From: Thermohalobaculum xanthum
Lineage (GTDB): Bacteria; Pseudomonadota; Alphaproteobacteria; Rhodobacterales; Rhodobacteraceae
NCBI RefSeq assembly: GCF_016623495.1
Contig: NZ_JAEHHL010000001.1
Coordinates: forward strand, 248,001 to 312,000
DNA length: 64,000 bases
Direction of reading: 5' to 3'
Position numbers and translations under genes: made by a program. The notes under the pieces were generated by a model. That model did no database searches. It was given only the letters and a program-made list of their open reading frames with translations, and had not been told where the DNA came from. This document shows positions 43,791 to 54,610 of the stretch, piece by piece. Position 1 is the first letter of the stretch. Each line of letters begins with the position of its first letter.

Positions 43791-45247
43791 CGCGCACGCC
43801 CGCGCTGATGATCCAGGGCACCGGCTCGAATGTCGGCAAGTCGGTGCTGGTCGCGGGGCTTGCGCGCGCCTTCACGCGTCGCGGGCTGAAGGTGCGGCCG
43901 TTCAAGCCGCAGAACATGTCGAACAACGCCGCCGTCACCGCGGATGGCGGCGAGATCGGGCGCGCCCAGGCGTTGCAGGCCCGCGCGGCCGGCGTCGAGC
44001 CCACGGTCCACATGAACCCCGTGCTGTTGAAGCCCGAATCCGAGAAGGGCGCGCAGGTGGTGGTGCAGGGCAGGCGGCTGACCCATGCCATGGCGCGCGA
44101 CTACGCGCGGCTGAAGCCGCAGCTGCTGGCCGGCGTGCTCGACAGCTTTGGACGCATGGAGGCCGAGGCCGACCTCGTGCTGGTCGAAGGGGCGGGCAGC
44201 CCGGCCGAGGTGAACCTGCGCACGGGCGACATTGCCAACATGGGCTTTGCCGAAGCCGCCGACCTGCCGGTGATCCTGGCCGGCGACATCGACCGGGGCG
44301 GCGTGATCGCCCAGATCGTGGGCACGAAGGCGGTGCTTCCGCCCGAGGACTCTGGACGCGTAAAAGGCTTTCTGATCAACAAGTTTCGTGGCGATGTTAC
44401 GCTGTTCGACGACGGCTTTGCGATGATCGCCGAGACCACGGGCTGGCGGGGATTCGGCATCGTGCCCTGGTTTCAGGGTGCCAATCGGCTGCCTGCCGAG
44501 GATGCCGCTGACATCCGCGCCGACACCGCTGGCGGGCGCGTGAAGATTGCCGTGCCAATGCTCTCGCGCATCGCGAATTTCGACGATCTAGACCCGCTCA
44601 AGCTCGAGCCCGGCGTGTCGGTGGTGATGGTGCGCCCGGGCGAGGCGCTGCCGGGGGATGCCGACCTCGTGATCCTGCCCGGCTCGAAATCGACGCGTGG
44701 CGACCTCGCCTTCCTGCGCGAGCAGGGCTGGGACATCGACCTCCTGGCCCATCGGCGGCGCGGCGGGCGGATCCTGGGGATCTGCGGCGGCTACCAGATG
44801 CTGGGACGTCGGATTGCCGACCCCGAGGGGATCGAGGGCGCGCCCGGCGTGAGCGAGGGCCTGGGCCTTCTCGACGTCGAGACGGTGATGACGCCCGACA
44901 AGACGCTGACCCGGATCGATGCGGTCGAGATCGCCACGGGGCTGCCGGTCGCCGGCTACGAGATCCATATCGGTCGCACCGACGGCCCCGACCGGGCCCG
45001 CCCTCTGTTTCGGCTGGGCGCGGAGGCCGAGGGCGCCGCAAGCCCCGATGGCCGGGTCATGGGCGCCTACCTGCACGGCCTGTTCACATCCGACGATTAC
45101 CGGGCGGGGTTTCTTGCGCGAATGGGCGTGGCGCCGTCGGGGCAGGGTTACGACGCCTCGGTCGAGGCGACGCTGGACGCGCTGGCTGATCATCTCGAGA
45201 AGTTCCTCGATCTCGACGGCATGCTGGCTGTTGCAGCCATGCGCTGA
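43787..45247 (+). CDS. cobQ: Cobyric acid synthase
   Basis: 486 residues. ATP/glutamine-dependent amidation of peripheral carboxylates b, d, e and g of adenosylcobyrinate a,c-diamide. N-terminal BioD-like P-loop ([19 protein letters not shown]), [12 protein letters not shown], then a class I glutamine amidotransferase domain with [11 protein letters not shown] (nucleophile Cys) and ending in YLHGLF. Last gene of the plus cob arm. Confidence 0.95.
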   Translation: MTRTPALMIQGTGSNVGKSVLVAGLARAFTRRGLKVRPFKPQNMSNNAAVTADGGEIGRAQALQARAAGVEPTVHMNPVLLKPESEKGAQVVVQGRRLTHAMARDYARLKPQLLAGVLDSFGRMEAEADLVLVEGAGSPAEVNLRTGDIANMGFAEAADLPVILAGDIDRGGVIAQIVGTKAVLPPEDSGRVKGFLINKFRGDVTLFDDGFAMIAETTGWRGFGIVPWFQGANRLPAEDAADIRADTAGGRVKIAVPMLSRIANFDDLDPLKLEPGVSVVMVRPGEALPGDADLVILPGSKSTRGDLAFLREQGWDIDLLAHRRRGGRILGICGGYQMLGRRIADPEGIEGAPGVSEGLGLLDVETVMTPDKTLTRIDAVEIATGLPVAGYEIHIGRTDGPDRARPLFRLGAEAEGAASPDGRVMGAYLHGLFTSDDYRAGFLARMGVAPSGQGYDASVEATLDALADHLEKFLDLDGMLAVAAMR

Positions 45248-45328
45248 GAGCGTCACGCAACTGCAATATTCCTCTTCGCAACCGCGACGATTCGGTGTAA
45301 CAAAGATCACGTTTTCGTGTGGTCAAAG

Positions 45329-46255
45329 ATGTCCGAATCGCTCGACGCGCTCAAAAAACCGGTTCCCTTCGAGTGGCCTACACTCATCCTCATCGTTTTT
45401 TGCTATGTTGCATTCGCCCTGCTGACGCTCAATGCCGATGCGCTGGGCGGCTGGCTCGCGGTGCCGCTTCTGGGTGTGGTGCTGGCGCTGCACTCGTCGC
45501 TGCAGCACGAGGTGCTGCATGGGCATCCCTTCGCGGACCAGCGGCGGTCTGATGCGCTCGTCTTCGTGGCGCTTGGTTTCTTCGTGCCTTACGAGCGGTT
45601 CCGGGAGACGCATCTGGCGCATCATCGCGACGAGATCCTAACCGACCCTTACGACGATCCGGAATCGAACTACCTGGCCCCCGAAGTCTGGAGCCGGCTG
45701 CCGGGCTGGCGCAAGGCCTTCCTGCGCGCGAACAACACGTTGGCCGGGCGCATGGCGCTGGGGCCCGCGATCGGCTTGACGGCCTTCTATGCGGGCGATC
45801 TGCACCTCATCGCTTCGGGCGACCGCGCGGTGCGCCGCGCCTATGTGCTGCACGCAATGGGCGTCGCGCCTGTGCTGGCCTGGCTGTTCACCGTCGCGAC
45901 CGTGCCGTTCTGGCAGTATCTCCTCGCGGCCTATCTGGGGCTGTCGCTGCTGAAGATCCGCACCTTCCTCGAGCACCGAGCGCATGAGAAGGCGGCCGGG
46001 CGCAGCGTGATCATCGAGGATCGTGGCCCGCTGGCGCTGCTGTTTCTCAACAACAATTACCACGCGGTGCACCACGCCAGCCCGCGCGTCGCCTGGTACC
46101 GGCTGCCAGAACTCTATCGCGCGCGGCGCGACGAGGTGCTGCGCCGAAACCGCGGCTATGTCTACGGCTCGTATGCTGAGGTTTTCGCGCGGCACCTTCT
46201 GCGCGCGAAGGACCCCGTGGCGCATCCGCTTAGGCCCGAGGGCGGCGAGGGCTGA
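45329..46255 (+). CDS. Fatty acid desaturase-family membrane di-iron protein
   Basis: 308 residues with the three histidine boxes HEVLHGH, HLAHH and HAVHH (within NNNYHAVHH) and about four helices. The family covers acyl-lipid desaturases, carotenoid ketolases/hydroxylases and alkane hydroxylases. The closest feel is a fatty acid desaturase; the substrate is not readable. The start is the ATG at 45329, as the GTG four codons upstream has no better ribosome site. Lies 81 bases after cobQ, so possibly read through from it, but functionally unrelated. Confidence 0.8.
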   Translation: MSESLDALKKPVPFEWPTLILIVFCYVAFALLTLNADALGGWLAVPLLGVVLALHSSLQHEVLHGHPFADQRRSDALVFVALGFFVPYERFRETHLAHHRDEILTDPYDDPESNYLAPEVWSRLPGWRKAFLRANNTLAGRMALGPAIGLTAFYAGDLHLIASGDRAVRRAYVLHAMGVAPVLAWLFTVATVPFWQYLLAAYLGLSLLKIRTFLEHRAHEKAAGRSVIIEDRGPLALLFLNNNYHAVHHASPRVAWYRLPELYRARRDEVLRRNRGYVYGSYAEVFARHLLRAKDPVAHPLRPEGGEG

Positions 46256-46301
46256 GAGGCGGGGCCGGGCCGAGGCGCGCGTTTCTGCACCCCGCGTACG
46301 G

Positions 46302-48725
46302 TCAGAATTGCGGCGTCACCTGCCAGACATCGCGGGCATAGCCCCTGATCGTGCGGTCCGACGAGAACCGCCCCATCGGCGCGATGTTGAGCACCGCCTT
46401 GCGCGCCCAGCCGTTCGGGTCCGCCCAGGCGGCATCGACCCGGCGCTGCGCGTCCCAGTAGGTGTCGAAATCGGCCGCGACCATGAACCAGTCGTGCCCG
46501 GTCAGATTGTCCGCGACCGCCCGGTGACGCTCGCCATCGCCGTCCGAGAAGACGCCGGCGCGGATCTGCGCCACCACCTCGGACAGGCGCCCGGAACGGG
46601 CGACATGGGCGCCGGGGTCATACCCCTCGGCGCGCAGCCGGCTCACGTCCTCGGCGTCGAGTCCGAAGATGAAGATGTTGTCGGCGCCCACCGCCTCGTG
46701 GATCTCGACATTCGCGCCGTCCATCGTGCCGATGGTCAGCGCCCCGTTCATCGCGAGCTTCATGTTGCCGGTGCCCGAGGCCTCCATCCCGGCGGTCGAG
46801 ATCTGCTCGGACAGGTCCGCCGCGGGGATCAAGCGCTCGGCCATGGTGACGTTGTAGTTCGGCGGGTAGACGACCGCGAGCCGGCCCTTCATCGCCGGGT
46901 CGGCGTTGATCGTGCGGCCGATGTCGTTGATGAGCTTGATGATCGCCTTGGCCATGGCATAGCCGGGCGCGGCCTTGCCGCCGAAGATCCGCACCCGCGG
47001 CGGCACCGGGGCGCCGGGGTCGCGGCGCATTTCGTTCCACAGTGCCGCAAGCTCGAGCACGTTCATCAGCTGGCGCTTGTATTCGTGGATGCGCTTGATC
47101 TGCACGTCGAACATCGCGCCGGGGTCGACCGTCAGCCCGCAGGTCGCACCGATCCAGTCGGCGAGGTGCCGCTTGTTGGCCTGCTTCGCCGCCATCACGC
47201 GTTCGCGGAACGCGGCGTCGCCGGCCAGCGGCCCGAGCGCCGCGAGGCGGTCGAGATCGGCCTCCCAGCCCTCGCCGGCGGCCTCGGTGATCACGGCCGA
47301 GAGCTTGGGGTTGCAGCTCCTGAGCCACCGCCGCGGCGTGACGCCGTTGGTCTGGTTGACGATCCGATCGGGGTGCAGCGCGTGCAGGTCGCGGAACACC
47401 GTGCGGCGCATCAGGTCGGTGTGCAGCGCCGAGACGCCGTTGACCCGCCGCGCGGCGATGAAGGAGAGGTCGCCCATGCGCACCTCGCCGTCGCGGATGC
47501 AACCCACGCTGTCGGGCCGGGGACGCCCGGCGGCACGCATCTCGGCGGCATGCGCGGCGTCCATCCGCTCGATGATCTGCATGTGGCGCGGCAGGACCCG
47601 CGCCATCAGCTCGGCCGGCCATTTCTCCAGCGCCTCGGGCATCAGGGTGTGGTTGGTGTAGTGAAGCGTGCCGCGGGCGATGGCGAAGGCCTCGTCGAAA
47701 CCCAGGCCGCGCTCGTCCATCAGGATCCGCACGAGCTCGGGCCCCGCGATCGCGGGGTGCGTGTCGTTGAGCTGGATCGCCACGCGGCTCGGCAGCAGGC
47801 CCGCGTCGTCATGGTCGCTGAAGAAGCGCCGCATCAGGTCGCGCAGGCTGGCCGCGGTGAAGAAATATTCCTGCTTCAGCCGCAGCTCCTTGCCCTGTGG
47901 CGTGGTGTCGTCGGGGTAGAGCACCCGGCTGATGGTCTGCGCCAGGACCGCGGGGGCGGCGGCGGCCATGTAGTCGCCGCGGTTGAAGGGCTCGAGGTCG
48001 AAGATCTTCGTGGGCTTGGCCGACCACAGCCGCAGGGTGTTCACCCAGCGGCCCTGCCAGCCGGGGATCGGCGTGTCATAGGCCGCGGCCAGCACGGTCT
48101 CGGCCGGCTCCCAGCGCGGGCGGCCGTCGCGGGTGGTGACCTCGCCGCCGAAACCGATGGGCCAGACGGCCTCGGTGCGCTCGAACTCCCAGGGGTGGCT
48201 CTGCGCCAGCCAGTCCTCGGCGTCCTCGATCTGCCAGCCGTCGCGGAAGCTCTGGCGGAACAGGCCGTGGTCGTAGCGGATGCCGTAGCCATGGGCGGCG
48301 ATGCCAAGCGTCGACATGGAATCGAGGAAACAGGCCGCGAGCCGCCCCAGCCCGCCATTGCCCAGCGCCGCGTCCGGCTCGTCCAGCATCGCCGCGTCGA
48401 AATCGACACCGAGGCTGGCGAGCGCCTCGCGCGCGGCCGGCTCGAGCCCGAGATTGTTCACCGCGTCCTCGATCAGGCGGCCGATCAGGAACTCCATCGA
48501 GAGGTAATAGACCCGCTTGAGATCATGCGCGTAGACATGCCGCGTGGTCGCGACCCATGGGTCGACGATGCGGTCGCGGATCGCGCGCGAGAGCGCGAGA
48601 CGCCAGTCGCTCAGCTTCGCCGCGTCCGGTGTCTTGCCGATCGAGTAGACCAGGTGGTGGCGTGTCGCCTCGGCCAGCTCGGCGGGCGCGAGCTCGCGCG
48701 GCATGCGGCTGTGGTCGAAGGTCAT
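46302..48725 (-). CDS. glgP: Glycogen phosphorylase
   Basis: 807 residues, PLP-dependent release of glucose-1-phosphate from glycogen. Visible blocks: VYYLSMEFLIGR, GNGGLGRLAACFLDS, QLNDTHPAI, RIHEYKRQLMNVL and EASGTGNMKLAMNGALTIGT (PLP lysine). Length near the 815 of E. coli. Last gene of the minus-strand glg operon, 170 bases from malQ, the widest spacing in it. Confidence 0.96.
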   Translation of the reverse strand: MTFDHSRMPRELAPAELAEATRHHLVYSIGKTPDAAKLSDWRLALSRAIRDRIVDPWVATTRHVYAHDLKRVYYLSMEFLIGRLIEDAVNNLGLEPAAREALASLGVDFDAAMLDEPDAALGNGGLGRLAACFLDSMSTLGIAAHGYGIRYDHGLFRQSFRDGWQIEDAEDWLAQSHPWEFERTEAVWPIGFGGEVTTRDGRPRWEPAETVLAAAYDTPIPGWQGRWVNTLRLWSAKPTKIFDLEPFNRGDYMAAAAPAVLAQTISRVLYPDDTTPQGKELRLKQEYFFTAASLRDLMRRFFSDHDDAGLLPSRVAIQLNDTHPAIAGPELVRILMDERGLGFDEAFAIARGTLHYTNHTLMPEALEKWPAELMARVLPRHMQIIERMDAAHAAEMRAAGRPRPDSVGCIRDGEVRMGDLSFIAARRVNGVSALHTDLMRRTVFRDLHALHPDRIVNQTNGVTPRRWLRSCNPKLSAVITEAAGEGWEADLDRLAALGPLAGDAAFRERVMAAKQANKRHLADWIGATCGLTVDPGAMFDVQIKRIHEYKRQLMNVLELAALWNEMRRDPGAPVPPRVRIFGGKAAPGYAMAKAIIKLINDIGRTINADPAMKGRLAVVYPPNYNVTMAERLIPAADLSEQISTAGMEASGTGNMKLAMNGALTIGTMDGANVEIHEAVGADNIFIFGLDAEDVSRLRAEGYDPGAHVARSGRLSEVVAQIRAGVFSDGDGERHRAVADNLTGHDWFMVAADFDTYWDAQRRVDAAWADPNGWARKAVLNIAPMGRFSSDRTIRGYARDVWQVTPQF

Positions 48726-48895
48726 GCGCGGGTTCTCCTTTCCCGGCGCGTCGTGCGGATGCGCGGGGTTGCCTGCCTGTCGGGACCCGTTCCGGGCGCG
48801 TCTGTCTCCCGCGGTCGTCTTTGCACCGGCCTCTGCCGGGCCGGGTCGGTGCGGGATACTAACGCATCCCGGCCGAGGGGGAAGGGGGTGGCGGC

Positions 48896-50950
48896 TCAGC
48901 GCGGCCGCTCGCTGGCCACGGCGCGCGCGACGGCGGCGAGCACCGGGTCGCCGGCAAGCGCCTCGACCGGCCGCGCGACCGGGCGGCGCCAGTTGGGATG
49001 GGCATCGACCGTGCCGGGGATGTTGGCCTGCTCGACCGTGCCCAGCACATCGTCGATCTGGACGGCGAGGATCGCGGATGGCGCCCGCGCCAGCGCCCGA
49101 TGGATCGCTGCGTTGAGCGCGGGCGGTAGCGGGCCGTCCGGCGGCGATGCGGGGTCGATGCCCTCGGGCAGCAGTCCCTCGCGCGCCAGCAGGTGCAGCA
49201 GGCGGCGGCGGTCCTCGGTCCGCGCGCCACGCCAGCGCGCGGCATCCTCGGCGGTGGTGCGGCCCAACCGCTCGGCCCAGTCGATGTCGCGCGCCTCCCA
49301 CCACCCCGCGATCGTCGGGGTGTCGTGGGTGCCGACCGAGGCGGCGGCCCGCGCCGGATAGTCCGCGGGCGGACGGAAATCGCCGGCGAAATCGCGCTCG
49401 AACTGCATCACGGCCGAGCCGTGCAGGTGAGATTCGGCCATCCGCTCGCGCAGCCCCTCGGGCACCACGCCAAGGTCCTCGCCGATCACGACGGCGCTGG
49501 CGCGGACGGCTTCGAGCCGGACGATCGCCATCAGCACATCGCGCGGCATCCGGACATAGCTGCCGGGAGCCCCGTTGCGCGGCACCCAGAAGGTCCGGTC
49601 GAAGCCCAGGATATGGTCGATCCGCACCAGCCCCGCGTGGCGCATGACGGCGCGGATTGTCTCGATGAACGGCCGGTAGCCGGCAGCGGCGAGCCCCTCG
49701 GGCGAGAAGGGCGCGAGGCCCCAGGCCTGCCCGTCGGGCGAGAACTGGTCGGGCGGTGCACCCAGCGACACGCCCATGGCGAAGACGCCCGGGCGGGCCC
49801 AGACCTCGGCTCCGTCGGGGCGCACGCCGACCGCGAGGTCGGCATAGATCCCCAGCGCCATGCCGGCTGCGCGCGCCGCGTCCTGCGCGGCGCCAAGCTG
49901 GCTGTCTGCAACCCATTGCAGCCAGGCGTGGAAATCAAGCTCGGTGGGGTTCTCTCTGGCGAAGGCGCGGGCGCCGGGCGCTTCGGGGCTCTCGATGCCC
50001 GCGGGCCAGTTTCGCCAGTCGCCCCCATGCCGAAGCGAGAGCGCCTCGAACAGCACGAAATCCGCGAGCGCGCGACCGCGTGCTGCCCGGAAGGCGTCGT
50101 GCGCCGCGCGCGCCTCGGCACGCGCATCGTCCGCGAAGGCACGATGCAGCGCTCGCAGCGCGGCGTCGCGCCAGGCCCGCGCCGCCTCGTGGTCGATCAG
50201 GCCATTGGCCGCGGGGCCGTGACGCGCCGCGATCAGCGCCTGTGCCGTGGAATCGTGTTCGAAGCCCGGGATCCGGTCCGGCGCGATGGCGCGGGTGTCG
50301 AGGAACCCGCGATGGCCCGGCGAGTAGGGGCTGTATCCGGGGTAGGCCGCACCCAGGGCATGCAGCGGATTGATCCCGAGGAAATCGGCGCCGAGCGGCG
50401 CAAGGGCCGCGGCCGCCGCGCCAAGATCCGCGTAATCCCCGGGCCCGACGGGATTGCGCGTCGAGTGCAGCGCATGCACCGCTCCCGTGAAGCCCCAGAT
50501 GCGCGTGCGTCCGCAGAGATCCGCGACAGACGGCGCCTCGGCCGGCGAGGCGATCACCAGGCAGCGCTCGTCGCCGACCGCAAGCTCGTGCAGCCCCGGC
50601 GGCAGAGCCGGGAGTTCGAGCACGCCGGCCGAGCGGCCCTCGGCGATGCCGCCGGTCTCGAAGGTCAGCCGCCACTCGATGGCACCGCGGGGCAGGGAGA
50701 GGTCGGACGGCCGCCAGGCACGCGCGACATGCGCCCGCGGCAGGTGGCGTGCGGCGCGCGCCGCCCGCATCGCCGCGGCGGCCTCGGCGGCGTCGCCTGC
50801 CGCGCGGATCAGGCCCATCGCGGACAAGAGCGCCACGGCGGTCTCGCGCGTGGTGGTGTGGACATGGCCCGAAAGGTCGACCCAGGCCGGCAGGATGCCC
50901 GCCAGCCCCGCCAGGTCGAGGATCGGGTCGGGCAGGGGCTCGGGCGTCAT
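48896..50950 (-). CDS. malQ: 4-alpha-glucanotransferase (amylomaltase)
   Basis: 684 residues, GH77. It moves maltodextrin segments between chains. Catalytic signatures: RIDHILGFDR (nucleophile Asp), VVIGEDLGVVPEGLRE (acid Glu) and GTHDTPTIAGWW. The N terminus has the beta-sandwich extension typical of long proteobacterial MalQ. Its ATG overlaps the glgX stop (ATGA). Confidence 0.95.
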   Translation of the reverse strand: MTPEPLPDPILDLAGLAGILPAWVDLSGHVHTTTRETAVALLSAMGLIRAAGDAAEAAAAMRAARAARHLPRAHVARAWRPSDLSLPRGAIEWRLTFETGGIAEGRSAGVLELPALPPGLHELAVGDERCLVIASPAEAPSVADLCGRTRIWGFTGAVHALHSTRNPVGPGDYADLGAAAAALAPLGADFLGINPLHALGAAYPGYSPYSPGHRGFLDTRAIAPDRIPGFEHDSTAQALIAARHGPAANGLIDHEAARAWRDAALRALHRAFADDARAEARAAHDAFRAARGRALADFVLFEALSLRHGGDWRNWPAGIESPEAPGARAFARENPTELDFHAWLQWVADSQLGAAQDAARAAGMALGIYADLAVGVRPDGAEVWARPGVFAMGVSLGAPPDQFSPDGQAWGLAPFSPEGLAAAGYRPFIETIRAVMRHAGLVRIDHILGFDRTFWVPRNGAPGSYVRMPRDVLMAIVRLEAVRASAVVIGEDLGVVPEGLRERMAESHLHGSAVMQFERDFAGDFRPPADYPARAAASVGTHDTPTIAGWWEARDIDWAERLGRTTAEDAARWRGARTEDRRRLLHLLAREGLLPEGIDPASPPDGPLPPALNAAIHRALARAPSAILAVQIDDVLGTVEQANIPGTVDAHPNWRRPVARPVEALAGDPVLAAVARAVASERPR

Positions 50951-53055
50951 GCGGCCTCCGGCGCGGGCGAGGCCGCGAAGAGCACAACTGAATCGCCCTC
51001 GAGCGCCTGCCGGGTTTCGTCGGCGGGGACCTCGTCACGCTCGGGACGGGCCGTGTCGATCACGCGCATCCAGCGCATCCCGTCGGGCGCGGCGGGCATG
51101 GCCAGGCTCGCCGCCTGTGTCGTGCCGTTGACCGCGATCAGCACGTCGCCCGCGACGCGCGCGCTGGGCGGGGCCTCGGCCGCGCCGCGCAGACGCAGGC
51201 AGAAGCCGCGCAACCGCGGGTTTCGCCAGTTGAGCGCGCCGCCCGCCAGGTCCTGCCACTCGACATCCGGCGCGCCGTCCTCGTCGCGCGTCCCGCCATG
51301 CAGGAAGCGTGTCTGGCGCAGTACGGGATGGGCGCGCCGTACTGCCGAGAGCCGCGCGACAAAGCGCAGGAGCGCCTCGTCCGCGCCCCCCCAGTCGACC
51401 CAGCCGATCCCGTTGTCCTGGCAATAGGCGTTGTTGTTGCCCCACTGGGAATTGCCGACCTCGTCGCCGGCGAGCAGCATTGGCGTGCCTTGCGACAGAA
51501 ACAGCGTGGCCAGCAGGTTGCGCATGCGGCGCGCGCGGCGCAGCAGGATCCCGGCCACGTCGGCCGGCCCCTCGGTGCCGCAGTTGTCGCTGAAATTCTC
51601 GGCATGGCCGTCGCGGTTGCCCTCGGCGTTCGCCTCGTTGTGCCGGCGGGCATAGGTGGTGAGATCGGCCAGGGTGAAGCCGTCATGGCTGGCGACATAG
51701 TTCACCGATGACCAGCTGCGCCGGCCGGCCCGGTCGAAGATCTCGGCCGATCCCATCAGCCGCGCGGCAAGGTCTGGCGCCGCATGATCGTCGCCACGCC
51801 AGAAGCGGCGCACATCGTCTCGGAAACGGTCGTTCCACTCGGCGAAGGGGGGCGGGAACCCGCCCAGCCGGTAGCCGCCGGGGCCGACGTCCCAGGGCTC
51901 GGCCACGAGCTTCACGCCGGCCAGCACCGGGTCCTGGCGCAGCGCGTCGAGAAATCCGCCCATGGGGTCGAAGCCGCCGGCCTCGCGCGCCAGCGTGGTC
52001 GCGAGGTCGAAGCGGAAGCCGTCGACGCCCCAGTCCGTCACCCAGTGCCGCAGGCTGTCGAGCGCCATGCGCGCGACCATGGGGTTCGACAGGTCGAGCG
52101 TGTTGCCGCAGCCCGTGTCGTCGATGTTGAAGCGCGCGCGCCCCGGCTGGAGCCGGTAGTAGGACCGGTTGTCGAGCCCGCGGAAGCTGAGCGTCGGCCC
52201 CGTGTGGTCGCCCTCGGCGCTGTGGTTGAGCACGACGTCGAGGATCACCTCGATACCCGCCCCGTGCAGGGCCGCGATTGTCGCGCGCATCCCCTCGCGG
52301 CCGCGCGGGCCCATGTAGCGCGGCTCGGGCGCGAAATAGCCGATACTGTTGTAACCCCAGTAGTTTGTGAGACCGCGTTCGATCAGGAATCCCTCGTCGC
52401 GCAGGGCCTGCACCGGCAGAAGCTCGATCGCCGTGACCCCCAGGCGCAGGAGATGCTCGATCACCCGCGGCTGGCCCAGCGCCTCCCACGTGCCGGCAAG
52501 CTCGGGGTCGAGCCCGGGAAACCGCTTGGTCAGCCCCTTGAGATGCGCCTCGTAGATCAGCGTCTCGCCCCAGTCGCGCCGGGGCGGGGGGGGCGGCGCG
52601 GCTTCGGGCGGGACAACCACGCATTTGGGCACGAAGGGCGCGCTGTCGCGCGTGTCGAAGGTCAGATCCGCCCCGGGCGCACGCCGGTCGTAGCCGTAAA
52701 TCGCGTCCGATTCCACGAACCGGCCCGACAGTGCCCGCGTGTAGGGGTCGATCAGCAGCTTGTGCGCGTTGAAGCGCAGGCCGCGCTCGGGCGCATAGGC
52801 GCCATGCGCCCGCAGGCCGTAGAGCGTGCCGGCGGAAAGACCCGGGATCTCGCCGTGCCAGATGTCGCCGGTGCGCTCGGGCAGGGCTGCGCGCGCGGTC
52901 TCGCGTCCCTCGGTGTCAAAGAGGCAGACCTCGATCTGCGCCGCGTTCGCCGAGAATACCGCGAAGTTCACCCCCTCGCCGGTCAGATGCGCGCCCAGCC
53001 GGTCGGGCGAGCCGGCGCGGATCTCGGCGGGGGCGGGGGGCGAGAGCGGTGTCAT
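50947..53055 (-). CDS. glgX: Glycogen debranching enzyme
   Basis: 702 residues, GH13. An N-terminal CBM48-like domain (GVNFAVFSANAAQIEVCLFD) precedes the barrel with VVLNHSAEGD, DGFRFDLATTLAR (nucleophile), and KLVAEPWDVGPGGY (acid). GlgX cleaves alpha-1,6 branches of limit dextrins left by GlgP. Not a branching enzyme: length and the GEGVNFAVFSA start are GlgX-like. Spaced 115 bases from glgA, overlapping malQ. Confidence 0.94.
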   Translation of the reverse strand: MTPLSPPAPAEIRAGSPDRLGAHLTGEGVNFAVFSANAAQIEVCLFDTEGRETARAALPERTGDIWHGEIPGLSAGTLYGLRAHGAYAPERGLRFNAHKLLIDPYTRALSGRFVESDAIYGYDRRAPGADLTFDTRDSAPFVPKCVVVPPEAAPPPPPRRDWGETLIYEAHLKGLTKRFPGLDPELAGTWEALGQPRVIEHLLRLGVTAIELLPVQALRDEGFLIERGLTNYWGYNSIGYFAPEPRYMGPRGREGMRATIAALHGAGIEVILDVVLNHSAEGDHTGPTLSFRGLDNRSYYRLQPGRARFNIDDTGCGNTLDLSNPMVARMALDSLRHWVTDWGVDGFRFDLATTLAREAGGFDPMGGFLDALRQDPVLAGVKLVAEPWDVGPGGYRLGGFPPPFAEWNDRFRDDVRRFWRGDDHAAPDLAARLMGSAEIFDRAGRRSWSSVNYVASHDGFTLADLTTYARRHNEANAEGNRDGHAENFSDNCGTEGPADVAGILLRRARRMRNLLATLFLSQGTPMLLAGDEVGNSQWGNNNAYCQDNGIGWVDWGGADEALLRFVARLSAVRRAHPVLRQTRFLHGGTRDEDGAPDVEWQDLAGGALNWRNPRLRGFCLRLRGAAEAPPSARVAGDVLIAVNGTTQAASLAMPAAPDGMRWMRVIDTARPERDEVPADETRQALEGDSVVLFAASPAPEAA

Positions 53056-53169
53056 CGGGCCCTGTCTGCGATGCGGTCCGGGAATTCCAGGTTCGGGCGG
53101 GGCCGTGCGGCCCCCGATTGAATTGGCATTTGCCCTGCGGCGTCAAGGGAATGGCCGAAATCGGCGATT

Positions 53170-54603
53170 CTATCCGGCAAGGCCGTCATAAAGCGCGCGG
53201 TAGGCCGCGGCCGAGACCTCCCAGCCCACCGGCTGGCCCATGGCACGGCGCATCGTCCGCCGCCATGCCGGCCGGTCGGCCCAGAGATCGCAGAGCCGGT
53301 CGAGCGCGTCGCCCAGCGCGGCGGCGGTGACCGGGGCGAACTGGATGCCGGTCGCCACCCCGGTCGCCAGCGCCGCCGGGTTCGCGTCGATGACGGTATC
53401 GGCCAGGCCCCCGGTGCGCGCGACCACCGGCAGGCAGCCATAGCGCAGTCCGTAGAGCTGGGTGAGGCCGCAGGGCTCGAACCGCGAGGGGATGCAGATC
53501 GCGTCCGCGCCGCCGAAGATCAGGTGGGCGAGCGCCTCGTCGAAGCCGATGACCACCGCGACCCGGTCTGGGTCGGCCTCGGCCTGGGCGCGGAAGGCGG
53601 CCTCGAGCCCGGTCGCGCCGGTTCCCAGCAGCGCAAGCCGCCCGCCGCGCGCCAGGAACCGCGGAAGCACCTCGGCCAGCAGGTCGAGGCCCTTCTGTTC
53701 GGTCAGCCGGCTGACCACCGCCAGCAGCGGGCCCGGCATCCCCGCCGCGAGGCCGAGCCGTCTCTCGAGCGCGCGCCGCGCTGCCGCCTTGCCGGCCATC
53801 GCGCGTGCGCTGTAGGGGCGGGGCAGCGCGGGGTCGGTCTCGGGGTCCCAGGCGCGGGTGTCGATCCCGTTGAGGATCCCGCTCACCACTGTGCGGCGAT
53901 GGCGCAGCAGGCCGTCGAGCCCCATGCCGAATTCGGGCGTCATCAGCTCGCGCGCATAGGTCGGGCTGACGGTCGTGATCCGGTCGGCATGGACCAGCGC
54001 GCCCTTGAGAAAGCCCACCTTGCCCCAGAACTCGTAGCCGTCCTGCGCGAAACCGGACCGGTCGAGCCCAAGCGGACCGATCACCGAGGCCGGAAACAGC
54101 CCCTGGAAGGCGACATTGTGGATCGTCAGCACCGTTGCGGGCCGTGGACCCGTCCGCTGGTGCAGGTAGACCGGCGCGAGCCCGGTCTGCCAGTCATGCA
54201 GGTGCAGCACGTCGGGCCGCCAGTCGCGGTCGGCACCCTGCGCGAGCGCCGCCGCGGCATGCGACAATGCCGCAAAACGCAGGTGATTGTCGGGCCAGTC
54301 CCGCCCCGCGGTGTCGGAGTATGGCCCGCCCGGCCGGTCGAACAGCGCGGGCGCGTCGAGCGCGACGACATCGAGGCCCGCCGCGCGCCCCACGACCAGC
54401 CGCGCCGGGCCGCCGGGCGTCTCGATCGGGCCCAGCGTGGCCGCGCCCTCCAGCGCCGCCATCACGGGCCCATAGCCCGGCAGCAGCACCCGGACCTCGA
54501 CGCCCTCGGCCGCCAGCGCGGCGGGCAGGGCGCCCACGACGTCGGCGAGGCCTCCGGTCTTGACGAAGGGCACGCATTCCGAGGCGGCGAAGAGGACGCG
54601 CAT
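53170..54603 (-). CDS. glgA: Glycogen synthase (ADP-glucose type)
   Basis: 477 residues, equal to E. coli GlgA. GT5 enzyme extending alpha-1,4-glucan from ADP-glucose. N-terminal FVKTGGLADVVGALP holds the ADP-glucose-binding KTGGL; ILNGIDTRAWDPETD and the C-terminal SRFEPCGLTQLYGLRYG follow. Seven bases after glgC stop. Confidence 0.96.
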   Translation of the reverse strand: MRVLFAASECVPFVKTGGLADVVGALPAALAAEGVEVRVLLPGYGPVMAALEGAATLGPIETPGGPARLVVGRAAGLDVVALDAPALFDRPGGPYSDTAGRDWPDNHLRFAALSHAAAALAQGADRDWRPDVLHLHDWQTGLAPVYLHQRTGPRPATVLTIHNVAFQGLFPASVIGPLGLDRSGFAQDGYEFWGKVGFLKGALVHADRITTVSPTYARELMTPEFGMGLDGLLRHRRTVVSGILNGIDTRAWDPETDPALPRPYSARAMAGKAAARRALERRLGLAAGMPGPLLAVVSRLTEQKGLDLLAEVLPRFLARGGRLALLGTGATGLEAAFRAQAEADPDRVAVVIGFDEALAHLIFGGADAICIPSRFEPCGLTQLYGLRYGCLPVVARTGGLADTVIDANPAALATGVATGIQFAPVTAAALGDALDRLCDLWADRPAWRRTMRRAMGQPVGWEVSAAAYRALYDGLAG

Positions 54604-54610
54604 CGCCCGC

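Noticed and set aside
48726-49916. Upstream extension of the glgP frame
   Set aside because: It lies opposite/over malQ in a third frame and is Arg/Pro/Ala rich; glgP starts at 48725 by alignment of the family N terminus.
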